Shown in pieces: positions 1-14,800 of a DNA stretch of 64,000 nt. Source of the DNA: Dryobates pubescens (lineage: Eukaryota; Chordata; Aves; Piciformes; Picidae); contig NC_071644.1 of NCBI RefSeq assembly GCF_014839835.1, forward strand, positions 7,665,266 to 7,729,265, given 5' to 3'. The notes under the pieces were generated by a model. It was given only the letters and a program-made list of their open reading frames with translations, ran no database searches and was not told where the DNA came from. A program made the translations under genes and the position numbers. How positions within the stretch are numbered: position 1 is the stretch's first letter; each line of letters begins with the position of its first letter.

Positions 1-3091
<3,091 letters not shown>

Positions 3092-3341
3092 CAAGAGGGG
3101 CTTGCCAGCGGTCGGGTCCGTCCGCCCCCGGCCCGCGGACGGCGAGCGGCGGCAGCGCTATTCCGCAGAGCTCAGCGCGGGGCGCATCGCGCTCGGCGCC
3201 CGCACGCTGCGGTGCGGTGCGGCGGGGGGCGGCGGGGGGCCCCCCGCACACACACACGCCACACACGCACTCCCCCGTGCCGGGGGCGCCTCGGGCTCCC
3301 GAGCCCTGCCCCTTTCAATTTTGTATTATTCTAGGACAGGG

Positions 3342-3372
<31 letters not shown>

Positions 3373-3399
3373 GCACAATTTTTTTTTTTTTTTTTTTTT
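3342..3399. repeat. T11-A20 / T21 homopolymer run
   Basis: Eleven T (3342-3352) are followed directly by twenty A (3353-3372), then a six-base gap and 21 T (3379-3399). The T-A-T arrangement is self-complementary and could fold back. Homopolymer lengths are error-prone in assemblies, so exact counts are uncertain. Confidence 0.85.
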
Positions 3400-3590
3400 A
3401 AGATCTCCTTTTTCCTCCGTGCCCCCCCTCCCCCCACCCCCCACCCCCCCCCGCCTCCTGCCCTCCCCCTACTCCTTCGCTCTTCCCCCCCGGTGTCAGG
3501 CAGCCGAGGGAGGTGCGCCACGTCTCCGGGCACACACAGCCACAAGCACAGCCCTTCATGCAGCAACTGGAAAGCGAGCCAGCCAAAACC

Positions 3591-3648
3591 GGGGGGGGGT
3601 GGGGGGAGGAGGGGAGGGGGGGGGGAAAGGCTGGGGGAGGAGGAGGCA
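3591..3648 (+). repeat. Long G-runs (G-quadruplex-prone) upstream of TMEM240
   Basis: Runs of nine, six, four, ten and five G separated by one to six bases. Any four of these runs meet the usual four-tract G-quadruplex rule on the plus strand. Confidence 0.8.
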
Positions 3649-3797
3649 GGCTGCAAAAAAAATCACCCAGTCCGGGGGAGCCTCATTGCATCCTTTCCCT
3701 CGACCCTCCCCAAAATCCTCCTCCCTCCCTTTCCTAACCGGTGCAAAAAAAAATTAAATAAATTAAAAATAGTCCAGACCTCAATTCGCGCTCTCAA

Positions 3798-3814
3798 CCC
3801 CCCCCCCCCCCCCC
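3798..3814 (+). repeat. C17 homopolymer
   Basis: Seventeen C in a row in the upstream part of the TMEM240 island. The exact length may be a sequencing or assembly artefact. Confidence 0.75.
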
Positions 3815-4093
3815 GCCAGCCCTCCCCGGAAAATAACAAAAAGCAAGGAAAATCGCAACCCCAACAACCCTCCCGGGCTCGGGGCTGCGTGTCCCCGCTG
3901 CTCGGCTCCGCGCTGCAAGCCCCCGGCCCAGCCCCTCCCGGGCCCGGGTGGCTCCGCGCCGCCGGCTGTGCACGGGAGGCAGGGGAGGGGGCTGCGGGAT
4001 GCAGCGGGGAGATGCGCCCAGGCAGAGCCCCCTCCCCACCCCGGGCATTTACCTACGTGGGGAGGTGCTGCTCCGGGAGCGGCTCATTGCGAG

Positions 4094-4121
4094 CGGCGGC
4101 GGCGGCGGCGGCGGCGGCGGC
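4094..4121 (+). repeat. (GGC)n triplet repeat, about nine units
   Basis: Uninterrupted GGC units inside the TMEM240 CpG island, in presumed upstream or 5' UTR sequence. No coding frame is supported here. Confidence 0.85.
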
Positions 4122-4436
4122 TCTGCGGGACCTGCCCTTGCGGGGCTCCCCCTGCCCGGCGGCCGCCGCACGCTTTTCCCGAGCGAAGCCCCGGCAGCGG
4201 CGTTTGGCCGCGTTTCGAGTCCCACACGCCATCCTCACCCCGCCCTTCCTCCCTTCCTTCCTCCCGCTCGGGGTCGGCCCCGTCCTCCTCACATCCCGCA
4301 GGGACCACCGGGCCTGGGTTGCATCCTCCGGGCACTGCCGGGACCCTCCTCAACACACCCTACGGTGGGGGACCGCGGGCTCACCCTGCTACCGGCGGGG
4401 CATGCGGGCACACGGGCACAGCCCCTGGTGGAATTT

Positions 4437-4495
4437 GGGATGGGACGGGATGGGATGGGATGGGATGGGATGGGATGGGATGGGATGGGATGGGG
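4437..4495 (+). repeat. (GGGAT)n pentamer microsatellite
   Basis: About eleven tandem GGGAT units with one variant unit (GGGAC) near the start. It lies at the distal edge of the TMEM240 CpG island. Confidence 0.9.
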
Positions 4496-4499
4496 AGCC

Positions 4500-5932
4500 C
4501 CGAACTCTGCCGCTCCCCTGTACTTCCCACAGCACCTCCCTCCCTCCATCCCTCTGCCAACTGCTTCCCACTCTGAGAGTGATGGAACCTCGAGGGTGTG
4601 TGTGGGGGTGTCTCCCAGCCCTTTCCCCCAGGTTGGTTTGGGTCCTCCTGGGTCTCTATCCCAGGGAAGAATCCTGAAGGGGCACCCAAGGAAGGCTGTG
4701 GGTGCCCAGTGCTTCAGAGCTGGGATCAGCTCCCACCTCTGCCAAGTGTCTGCCCTGGACTTGGCCCCTAGGCAAAGCTGGGGTGATGCAGATGGAGGAG
4801 ATCCACTCATTTCTGTGGCAGAAATATGACCACTCCATACTTTGTCCCATCTATCAAACCTGAGGTCTAAGGTCTGAGCAAAAGGTCATGCTGCAGGTTC
4901 TCCCAAGGTTTTATTTCACCATCTTATTTGGTCAGTCAATGATTTAGGAGCTTCTGGGGGGGGGGAATCGAAGAAAATAAGTGCCCAGCTCCACAACTTC
5001 TTGCCTGCTTGGTGGTTGTTTTCTAACACAGACCAAGCAAGCTGGATGAAGAGCAGAGGTGACAGCCACCACGTGGGAAATGTGTGCTGGCACAGAGCTT
5101 GGTGCTTGTTGTGTGCAGTGCCTTCACCTCCAGGTCCTCTCAGCCTTCCTCAAGGTTACTTCCACCTTGGTGGAACCCAAGGGTCCTTTATTTTCTCTGG
5201 CTTCTCAGAGCCATCCAAAGAGAGTTTGTTTGTTCTGGGGGGGTTTTGCATTCTTGCATATTTGTTGTTTGGGGGTTTTTTTATCCTTCTGCTCCTCAGG
5301 CCACAATCAGCCTTCTTATATAATGACTTGTGTTATATAAACTCCTTTCTTCAAGGAGCAGTCATTAACCTACTACTGGGTATTGAAAATACCAAAATAC
5401 TGTCACACAATTAAAAATCACTAAATGGTGTCCTCAAATTAGAGCACAGATTGCAGGCTTGGGTTTTTTTCCCTTCCCTTCTCTCTTTTTCTGATGTTCA
5501 GCCACACACATGGAAGGTTTGCTAAGCCAGGCACCTCCCAGGAGAGGCTGGGAAAGCACCTCTCTCCACAAGCCTGCCCAACCCATCAGGGTTCCCCTCC
5601 TTGACAGCCCTCTACCCTGAGCTGCTCTCCCTTCTTTTTGAGTCAGGAGTTGGCTTCTACCATCTAGAGCCAGACCTCAGCAGAAGGAATGCAGAGACCG
5701 CAGCTAGCGGTGGCAAACGTCGGTGGGTTTAAAGCAACAGCCAAACAGAATCACAGGAGAGAGCAGGTGACTCTCAGGGGGGCTTGGGGGAACTCATGTT
5801 CTGCACAGCCATCAGCCTGTGGCTTCTGATCTCCCAGGCAGCCCCACGAATGAGGCTGGGTCACCTCTCAGCTGCCATGGGCTCAGGTATAAGCCAGGCT
5901 TCTCCACATAGCTCTGCAGGATTCCTCTTGGG
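4500..5932. other. Intergenic DNA, TMEM240-SSU72
   Basis: Single-copy-looking sequence between the TMEM240 promoter and the downstream side of SSU72. I see no gene, RNA or recognisable repeat. There are short G- and T-runs near 4957-4966 and 5237-5280. Confidence 0.5.
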
Positions 5933-6415
5933 GAATCACAGAATGGGTTGGAAGGGACCTTAAAGATCATCCAGTTTAGAATAGAATAGACCAGACCAGA
6001 CCAGACCAGGTTGGAAGAGACCTTCAAGATCATCATGTCCAACCTATCATCCAACACCACCTAATCAACTAAACCATGGCACCAAGCACCCCATCAAGTC
6101 TCCTCCTGAACACCTCCAGTGATGGTGACTCCACCACCTCCTCGGGCAGCCCATTCCAGTGGGCAATCACTCTCTTGGCATTTCCATTGCCCCTGCCATG
6201 GGTAGGGACACCTCCTGGCTCAAGGCCTCATCCAACCTGGCTTTGAACACTTCCAGGCTGGGAGCCTCCACCACCTCTCTGGGAAACCTGTGCCTCACCA
6301 CCCTCATGAGGAAAAAGGTCTTCCTGATGTCTGACCTAACTCCAGCTGCTTCCAGTTTGAAGCCACCACTAATTGTCCTGACACTACCTGGCATGTTCAG
6401 GAGGGAAAGAAGTCT
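5933..6415 (-). mobile_element. CR1 fragment, interrupted by a second CR1
   Basis: The 3' end begins at 5933 with the usual CR1 tail complement and runs to 5977, then resumes at 6181 with the segment around ccctgccatgggtaggg. The two parts are consecutive in the CR1 3' UTR, so one element was split by the copy at 5978-6180. It is 5'-truncated and moderately diverged. Confidence 0.85.
5978..6180 (-). mobile_element. CR1 fragment nested in an older CR1
   Basis: It begins with a pentamer tail (AGAAT/AGACC units, 5978-6008), followed by the subfamily-typical ccaacctatcatccaacac. It is about 200 bp, 5'-truncated. A possible 3-bp target duplication (ttt) flanks it at 5975-5977 and 6181-6183. Confidence 0.85.
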
Positions 6416-7045
6416 GTAACATCCTGTGTAACTCTACCATGTTTTCAGACCAAGGCTTCTCAGCTCAGCTGAAGAGATGAAGTTCTACTCATTAATCCAC
6501 GCTTAGCACCAGAGCAACCAGAATCCTCTGCTAATTATGCGCATGAAAAGTGCCAGCTTTATGTAATCAAAAGGACACTGCTGTAAAGCTCCAGAGACAC
6601 ACAAAGCAGGGGCTGGAAAGGTCCTCTTTGGGCTTTTACTGCCCTTCTGTAAAACAACAACAAAGAGCTCTGCTTAGGCTGAGCAAGTTGAAAGCAGAAA
6701 ACATTTCCAAGCCCTCTCCACGTCTCACCTTGCCACAGAGCAGATTCCAGTACAGGCAAGGAAAACTCTGCTCAAAATACTTAGAGCTGTGCTTGCTTGA
6801 GATCTCCTTTTGAAGAGATCAACTGAAGCAGCTCAGTCCTTACAGAACCATCTCCCTCCTTTGGCTGTAAATATCCCCATGGTAACAAGCAATGGAATCA
6901 GACAGACAAATGAGCAGAAGCAGAGGAGGCTGAGTGAAAATCCTCAGCTCCAGAAACAAAAATGGGACAGGACAAGCCAAGCAGAAAACATTCACTCTGC
7001 AAAGCTCATCACAACTGCTGCTTGGACTGTCCTCATCACGTGTTC
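6416..7045. other. Intergenic DNA downstream of SSU72
   Basis: No gene or repeat recognised between two CR1 copies. Confidence 0.5.
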
Positions 7046-7963
7046 TCCACAGCATTTGGGGATAGGCAGGGAAGGAGAGGTGGTGGAGTGGCTGTGTGTG
7101 TTAGGGAGTGTTTGGGCTGTGCAGAACTCAAGCCCTGTGCTGGCAAGGCCGAGCAGGTAGGGATTAGGGGGGAAAGGCCAACAAGGCAGCCAGCCTGGTG
7201 GGAGTCTGCCACAGAGCACCCAGCCAGGGTGAGGAGGCTGATGAAGCATTCTACAGGTGATTGGCAGAAGTCTCCAAATCCCCATCCTCTGTTCTCTTGG
7301 GGGGGACACTCCAATTCACCAGACACTTGCTGGAAACACAACACAGCAGAGAAGAAACAATCTGAAGAGGTTCCTGGAGTGTGTGGAAGAGAACTTCCTG
7401 ACACAGCTGGTAGCTGAGCCTGTCAGGGCAGCGATGGTGCCCCTGGACTCTGCCCTGGGGAGGCCACAACTTGAGCACTGGGTTCAGTTCCAGGTGCCAC
7501 AGGACAAGAAAGACATTGAGGTGATGGAGGGTGTCCAGAGAAGAGCAATGAGGCTGGTGAGGGGTCTAGGGAGCATCGTATGAGGAGCAGCTGAGGGGGC
7601 TGGGGTTGTTCAGTCTATAGAAGAGGGGGGTGAAAGGAGATCTTATTGCTCTCTGCACCTACCTGAAAGGAGACTGGAGTGAGGCTGGGGCTGGTCTCTT
7701 CTCCCTAGTAACCAGCAATGGGATGAGAGGAAATGGGCTTCAGTTGGGCCAGGGGAGGTTTAGGTTGGAGATTAGGCAAAACTTCTCTACTGAGAGCATG
7801 GTGAGGGGTTGGGACAGGCTGCCCAGGGAGGTGGTGGAGTCACCATGCCTGGAGGTGCTCCAGAAGCTGTAGCTGTGCTGCTTGAGGATACAGTTTAGTG
7901 GTCATGCTGGCTGGGTTATGGTTGGACTTTATGATCTCAGAGGTCTTTTCCAACCTTAAAGTG
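7046..7963 (+). mobile_element. Internally deleted CR1 (endonuclease part plus 3' tail)
   Basis: The first part (about 7046-7428) encodes a decayed stretch of the CR1 ORF2 endonuclease; recognisable pieces include RGGGVAVCVRECL and CWKHNTAE. At about 7428 it jumps straight to the end of ORF2 and the 3' UTR (gtgcccctggactctgcc onwards). The reverse-transcriptase region is absent. It is the longest CR1 in the window and lies just downstream of the SSU72 polyadenylation site. Confidence 0.85.
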
Positions 7964-7964
7964 T

Positions 7965-8058
7965 CTGCAGCAGCAGCAGAATCATCGTGTTTCACCACAG
8001 AGAGACCAGATCTGCAGCAGCAGCAGAATCATTGTGTTGCACCACAGAGAGAGAGACC
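7965..8058. repeat. 47-bp tandem duplication with CAG runs
   Basis: Two adjacent copies, 7965-8011 and 8012-8058, each beginning ctgcagcagcagcagaatca. They differ by a few substitutions and the second is extended by GA dinucleotides. They start directly after the CR1 tail. Confidence 0.85.
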
Positions 8059-8119
8059 AGACTGACTTCACTTCTGCTCTGCTCCCTTGAAAACAAGCAA
8101 GGCTTAGAGGTTTCTCATT

Positions 8120-8125
8120 TTTATT
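8120..8125 (-). terminator. SSU72: SSU72 polyadenylation signal (AATAAA)
   Basis: Canonical AATAAA on the minus strand, 615 bases past the SSU72 stop codon. It is the first such signal downstream of the stop that I found, so the 3' UTR probably ends near 8100. Confidence 0.65.
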
Positions 8126-8740
8126 GGATGCTTCCAACTTTATAGCTAATAATATACAGATACTCATTATTCATTGTTCCATTCACATCCTCACAGAGTG
8201 CATTCTGTCACATGAACATAAAAAAAGAAGTAACAACCAAATAACAAAACAAAACCAAACCCACCCAAAAAAAAAAACCCCCACCCAAACCCCACCAAAA
8301 TAAACCCAAAGAAAACCAAGAAGGCATGGACCGAAGGAAAACAACTTTGTGAGCTGGAAAAATACATTATAAACCTCTGTTCCAGAAACATTCTCTTGAG
8401 AATTCAATCCCTACTTGTAGATAATTAAAGGAGGATCCCAAGAAACCCTTCCTCGTGGTTAAACAGGTGGCCTTGGTGTGTGCTTTGAATCCCCCCACCC
8501 CCACCCCCCATCCTATGTACAACCCCAGCCAGTACCTCTGCCTACCTGTGACAGAATTACCTGAAACAGAACAGAAAGACACCAAAAAGGAGGTTTGTGG
8601 TTTGCCTTTTCTTTTTGTTGTTTAAAACAAACAAACAAAAGAGAGAAATCAATATTCATGTTGCAGGAAAATACAGTATCAGCAGAGCTTGAAACACATG
8701 CTTCCCTCATCTGGATTAAGGCCTAGGAGACAGATGTGCT
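8126..8740 (-). other. SSU72: SSU72 3' UTR
   Basis: Sequence from the stop codon to the AATAAA. In the sense of the mRNA it holds two G/U-rich stretches, about 8221-8310 (G-runs separated by T-runs) and 8491-8509 (runs of five to six G). No CR1 has landed here, in contrast to the introns. Confidence 0.6.
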
Positions 8741-8842
8741 TTAATAAAAGCAGACAGTATGAAGAAAAGTCCTTCCACTTTTCTCTTCAAATTCCTGTAA
8801 CAGCTCATCTATTTCATTTTCCATGTCTTCTGTGTGCTGTAT
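8741..8842 (-). CDS. SSU72: SSU72 coding exon 5 and stop
   Basis: It reads [20 protein letters not shown] to the C-terminal FLHTVCFY and a TAA at 8741-8743. Acceptor is ATCTTCCAG-like (CTTCCAG). Confidence 0.98.
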   Translation of the reverse strand: MQHTEDMENEIDELLQEFEEKSGRTFLHTVCFY

Positions 8843-11800
8843 CTGGAAGAGGTGGGGGGGAGAAAAAAAAACACACAACCAACCAAGCATTAATCAGAGG
8901 GCTGGAGCAGCACTCCTATGAGGCTGAGAGTGTTGGGGTTGTTCGGTCTGGAGAGGAGAAGGCTCCGAGGAGACCTAATTGTGGCCTTCCAGGATCTGCA
9001 GGGGGCTACAAGAAAGCTGGGGAGGGACTGTTTAGGCTGCCAGGGAGTGATAGGACTGAGGGGAATGGATCCAAACTAGAGGAGGGGAAATTTAGATTAG
9101 ACATTAGGAAGATGATCTTCCCCCATGGGGGTGGTGAGAGCCTGGCACAGGTTGCCCAGGGAGGTGGTGGAAGCCTCAGCCCTGGAGGTGTTTGCAGCCA
9201 GACTGGATGTGGCTGTGGGCAACCTGCTGCGGTGTGAGGTGTCCCTGCCCATGGCAGGGAGGTTGGAACTGGATGATCCTTGGGGTGCCTTCCAACCCTG
9301 ATGATTCTGTGATGAAACAAGTGGACTCCAAGGGTTATGAGGTTCCATGGTTTTGGCTGGCTGGTGGATGGAAAGCAGCAGGTTGGACCAACCAGTGCAG
9401 CAGGAGGTGCTTGAGATTCCCAAATGTATTCCTGCATTATGTTTATCTGCATATCCTTCCTGCTCCAACCCACTGAACTGGCACTTCACTGCTACTTTGT
9501 TGAGTAGGCAACAGCCATCCTCACTAGATAGCAAACAGGAGCTTCAGAATAGCTGCAGGCACACTGAACAGAAGGCTGGAACTTCAAGTGCTTGAACCCT
9601 CTCAGGCTTCTTTAAATCTGGGAAGGATTTAAGACCAGAATAGCTCACACAGGCTGGAGTAAAAAAACAGCCTGTTGCCACACTGGAATAGGTGAACTCA
9701 TCAACTTGCACAGTGTGAAGGACACAGATCCTTTCTGTTCTCTTCACTGTTTTCAGCACAGCTTATTTCAGTCTTACCTCAAGGGCTGAGGCCCCTGGAT
9801 AGGGATGATTGAAGGCACCATTTTGGCCTTCCACATCACACACACAAGGTGGGACCATGAAATACACCTTCAGAGGATGTTCTTCAGGTATGCTCTGAGT
9901 CAGAATGCAGCTGTGGTTTTGAACCCCATCTGCTACAGCTGCTTTTGGAATGGATGCTTGTGCCAGGGACACTGTTTTGAGCATGGGCTGAACCCATAAT
10001 GGTTGTGTGCAGGTTATTAACAAGGCCTTTGCAGTGCTGCTTTTTGTACAAGCCATCAACACATTGCTTCCAATCACAGAATCATCACAGAATGGCTCAG
10101 GTTGGAAGGGACCTCAGGAATCATCCACTCCAACCTCTCCACCATGTCAGGGACACCTCTCAAATAGACTCAGCTGCTCAAGGCCTCACCCAAACTGGCC
10201 TTGAACATCCCAATGGAGGAGACACCCACAGTCTCCCTGGACAGCCTATTCCAGAGTCTGACCACCCTCCTACTGAAGAGCTTCTTCCTCAGCTCCAGTC
10301 TAACCCTGCTCTCCCTCAGCTTCAAACCATTCCCCCTTGTCCTGTCTCTAGACACCCTCATGGAAAGTCCCTCCTCAGCCTTCTTGTAGGACCTCTTCAG
10401 GTATTGGAAGGCAGCTCTAAGGTGCCCCTGGAGCCTTCTCTTCTCTAGAATGCACAGAGAGTCCTCTTTGGAAGCCATGAACTCTGCTACAGTTCACCTG
10501 TTTGCACAACAGCTCCAGAAACCACAAGAATTTGGAAACTTAGCTCTCCTGACATGGACTGTACTGAAAGGCTTGCAATCAGCAGCACCTTCCTGGAGCA
10601 CTTAGCAAACCCCAACCCTACCATGGAGGCAGATGGGTCCAAGATCCCCCCCAGGCCAACGAGCCCTCTCTACTTACACACTGGCAGAGTTCACAGATAA
10701 GGAAAGCTCCCAGGGTTGCCTCCTCGTGGTTATCCTGAATGTCCACATTGATCACATGGACTGGCTGACACGTCTCCTGTTCTCTGGAATTTAGATCTGT
10801 GTGAAACAAAGCACAGGCAGCAACACTTTGGGTGGGATGGGATCATGTTTGACACAGGGCACACACAAGATTTTTGAAGACACTGTACCCCTCTGCCTTC
10901 TCCAAACCTGCTTTCAGGCAATTGTTTGTTTAATGTTGTCTTAAGCAACAGTTCCTCACTTGAAAAACAAGAGCTGGCTTTTGGAAAGGAAAGAATCGTG
11001 CTGGGGAAGGGCCTTGACAGCGAGTTTGCCCTGGTCAGGAGAAGCTATCACTCACCTTACTCTGACAACCCTTAAAGGAGTCTCAAGAGTCAAAAATGAT
11101 TTGGGGCTTCCTCACCTGAGGAGTTTTAATTGCCTCTTTCCTCAAAAAAAGCACTGTGCATCCCACACTCCAGCTGCAAGGTGAACCCCAAGCTGAGCAC
11201 TGACAGCCACATTAGAACACTCTGGCTTTAATGTGCTCTGCTTGTTCAAAAGGGGGCGAAGTGTGCAAAAGAAAACCTCCTCTTCCCACCCATGCATTAC
11301 TCCTGTGCCTCTCTAACATGACCTCCCTAGGACACCACAAGTTGTTCTCTCCTCTTGAGGCCTCCAGTGTACAATTTCAGCTTTCACACCTAGACTCATT
11401 GGGCTGTACTCAAGTCTTCCTTTCTTTGGTCACTTATGAAGGGCATTACCAAGAAGTCAGAGATAGACAACTTGAAAATTACAGTCAGTTAGGGCTGGAA
11501 GGGACCTCAAGGATCATCCAGTTCCAACCCCCCTGCCATGGGCAGGGACACCTCATGCTAGATCAGGTGGCTAGTGGCTGTGGCTCTTTGTTTCCCTTCC
11601 TCAGGATCCTCACTTAAAATGTTAGCCTGAAAGCTGCTTTCTCTACGAAGCTATTCAAGAACCAGGGCAGCTGCTCCCAGAACCTACCAGCACATTTCAA
11701 ACACTTAAAAACATTCAGGACATTAAATGCTCAGCCTGGGAGAAGCCCAAACTGTGCTTCTGTACTGCTTGTGACATGGCCACCAAGGACTGAGGAGGCA

Positions 11801-14800
11801 ACAGCCTTGTGCCAGATGCTAGCTCAGTTGCCTTGGTCTCTCAGCATGAAGCAAACACCTTCAGCCTCACAGGAGCCTGCACCCAGCATTTCCAGAAGCA
11901 GGGTTCTGAGCCCAGGAGCCAACTGAGTCATTGCCAAACCCCCATGACTTTGAGTGAGTTCTCCTCAAGCTTGCTGCATTGTGCTCATGCAGAGCCCAAT
12001 CCCCAGCTGAGCTGCTCCTGGCGTGTCTGCCTGACTCATCTGAGGGCAACGCTGTGGCATGCTTGCAGCGTTAATCACGCACAGGAACAGCTTCTCCACC
12101 TGTGCAGGAGCTGTTTACTGGGGAGAAACTGCTTGGTGCATCAGAGGAAGTCTTCTGCAGAGAAGGGAAGTTGCATGAGGAAGACAGCTTAGACTTTGTG
12201 CCTTCACCAACTCAAGGTGGGAAAAAAAAGGAGCTCACCACACACAACTTGCTCCTTTTTAGATCCGTGAGCATTTTCACCCCCAAAATGTGTTTTGAGT
12301 GTCTCCAAATGCTTGCTGTTTCCTGATCTCAGCCCTTCACATTGCTGCACACACAGCCTGGGGAGCTGCCCACACCAGCATCTTTCAGAGCAAAGCATTC
12401 AGCCATCACTCCTCTAGGACACAAAGTCTACCTCAACAGAGCGCGAGCTCCCGTGCCTGCTGACGCTCCAGCAGCAGCACTCAGGACACTGAGGCATCTC
12501 CAGATCGTGGAGGACTTGAGGGAGCAGGGAGGGGGGTGTAAAAAAAGCACTCAAAGTTAACTTGGTTTATCAGTTCAAGGTCCTTACCTTCTACTACTTG
12601 ATCATAGACTCTTTCTTCACACGTTAGGATCAAGTCAAAAACATCTTTGCAGTTCTGGAATCTTTCTGGCCGGGGCTTGATCCTCTTATTCCTGTCCAAC
12701 ATGTGTAAAATTCCATTCTGTGTGTATCTGAGGTGGCTTGAGTTAAGTACCAGCACTTCAAGAAAAGTCATGGTTTGGAGCAAATGACCAGCACAAGTTA
12801 AATTAGTCATAGATTGGCTTAGGTTGGAAGGGGACCTCAGAGATCACCTACTCCAACCTCCCCACCGTGGCCAGGGATGCCTCTCAGCTGCTGCTCAAGG
12901 CCTCATCCAACCTGGCCTTCAACACCCACAGCCTCCCTGGGCAGCCTATTCCAGAGTCTCACCAGCCTCATGCTGAAGAACTTCTTCCTCAGCTCCAGTC
13001 TGACCCTGCCCTCCCTCAGCTTCAAACCATTCCCCCTTGTCCTGTCTCTGGACACCCTGATGAAAAGTCCTTCTGCAGCCTTCCTGCAGGATCCCTTCAG
13101 CTACTGGAAGGCAGCCATAAGGTTCCCCCAGGGCCTTCTGTTCTCCAGGCTCAACACCCCCAGCTGCCTCAGCCTGTCCTCACAGCAGAGGTGCTCCAGC
13201 CCTTGGATCATCTTTGTGGCCCTCCTCTGCACTCACTCCAACAGCTCTGTGTCCTTCTGATGCTGGGGACACCAGAACTGGACACAATTATTACTGCACC
13301 TAGAAAATAAGAGTCCAATTCTGGTTGCCAATCAGTGACCACTAGCTAGATCCCCACCTGGGCAACTCATGCAAGCTTCTGATTTTCAAGAGCCCTGGCA
13401 CTGCCATTGGCACAATGGCAGAGCCAGCTTCAAAAAGGCCCTAAGAAGAGAGCTCTTCAGAAGGACAACTTCTCTTGGGCAACTATTTTTATATCCACAA
13501 TGCTCAGCACACTCACTTGGCTGTTGTGTGAGCAGCATGTCCTACATTCCCTCAAGCCACTGCCCCTCACTCCAGGGGCCTCTCCCTTGAAATTGAAAGG
13601 CAATTATGTGGTATTCCTAGTGTCAACTGCACATCTGCAGCAAGTCCCACACTCAAGGCCCCCAGGCTTATGCAACTCAACTTCCCAAGCAAGTGAAATC
13701 AATCACAGCAGCACGGTCCCTTAAAAATATCCCAAGATACAGAAATGGGAATGGAGAAAAACACTGACTTCATGCCTGTCAGAGCTTCAGTCACTGTGTG
13801 AAAGGAACCTGTTATCTGCTGCTTGGGAGCTATATTTATGCTGGTACTGTAACCTCCAGGCTCCAATCTGCATCCTGGAGCCCCCTTTCAGACAGCATTC
13901 GCTCAGCCCTCTGTCTTCTCAGCCTTCTGGGAGGTGCAGTTTCACTGGGAGCACACCAGGGTTGATTGTCATCTAAATCTGCTCACTTGACTAAAAGCAA
14001 AGTTTTATGGGGAGATGAGGAAGGCCAGGAAAGGTTTGAAGGAAGGAAGGCTGGGAAGTGCTGCCATCTCTCCCTTCCTTTGAAGCAGCAGTATTTTTAG
14101 CCAGCTAAGTATACATTGTAAAATGAAAATAGCAGGAAGGGTAACAGTCTGACTTCTTGAGCTAGCAGAAGGATGCTGAGCACACAACCCTTCCACTCTT
14201 AGCATGTAAGAGGTGATCTTGGCTCATGTCCTTGTTGCAAAGGTCAGACACACACCTGGCAGGTATCTTAGCTCTTCTCAGAGAGCAATCCTAAGCTTTT
14301 GTTAACAAAAGCCCAGCAACTTTCTCTGCCTTCTTGCAGTTGCCTTCTGGGATCTCAAGCTCCTCTGCCCTGGGTCACCAGACCTGCATCTGCTATCCAC
14401 ATGCTTCAAAGAAGAGTTTTCAAGCTCCAAAGCTCTTCTTCCAAGTGTTTAAGCTGTGTTAAAAGTTAAACCCATCTTTCCACCTCTAAGAGTTTGGGTT
14501 CTATGGAAAACCAGTTCAGTTCTCTCCTGTGTCTGCACCACTACACTTTAACTACCTCAGAAGATCCCCATTTGGTCTCACTAACTGAGTGAGAAACTGC
14601 TTATCACAAACAGCTAAATCTAGTCATGGTTCACTGAGGTCTTAGAATCACTGAGGTTGGAAGAGACCTTTAAGATGACTGAGTCCAACCACTAACCCAG
14701 CACTGCCAAGTCCACCACTAAACCACATCTACACAGCTTTCCAAATCCCTGCAGGCACAGTGATTCCACCACCTCCCTGGGCAGCCTGTTCCAGGACTTG

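Larger units (their letters stand above)
3092..4400 (-). promoter_or_regulatory. TMEM240: TMEM240 CpG-rich promoter region
   Basis: GC- and CpG-rich DNA immediately upstream of the TMEM240 start codon, with GGC-rich stretches at 3120-3240 and 3870-4330. It is the only CpG island near this gene, so it is the likely promoter and 5' UTR. I could not pick a TATA box or a precise start. The island is broken up by long homopolymers (see separate entries). Confidence 0.7.
8843..10677 (-). other. SSU72: SSU72 intron 4
   Basis: It holds two CR1 fragments (8893-9318 and 10074-10452). The remaining sequence, about 9319-10073, shows nothing recognisable. Confidence 0.9.

Noticed and set aside
3493-4829. 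Long plus-strand open frames (up to about 390 codons) in the TMEM240 promoter region
   Set aside because: They arise from GC-rich, stop-poor DNA and homopolymers, are low-complexity (Gly, Pro, Arg, Ala runs), overlap each other in several frames, and match no family.
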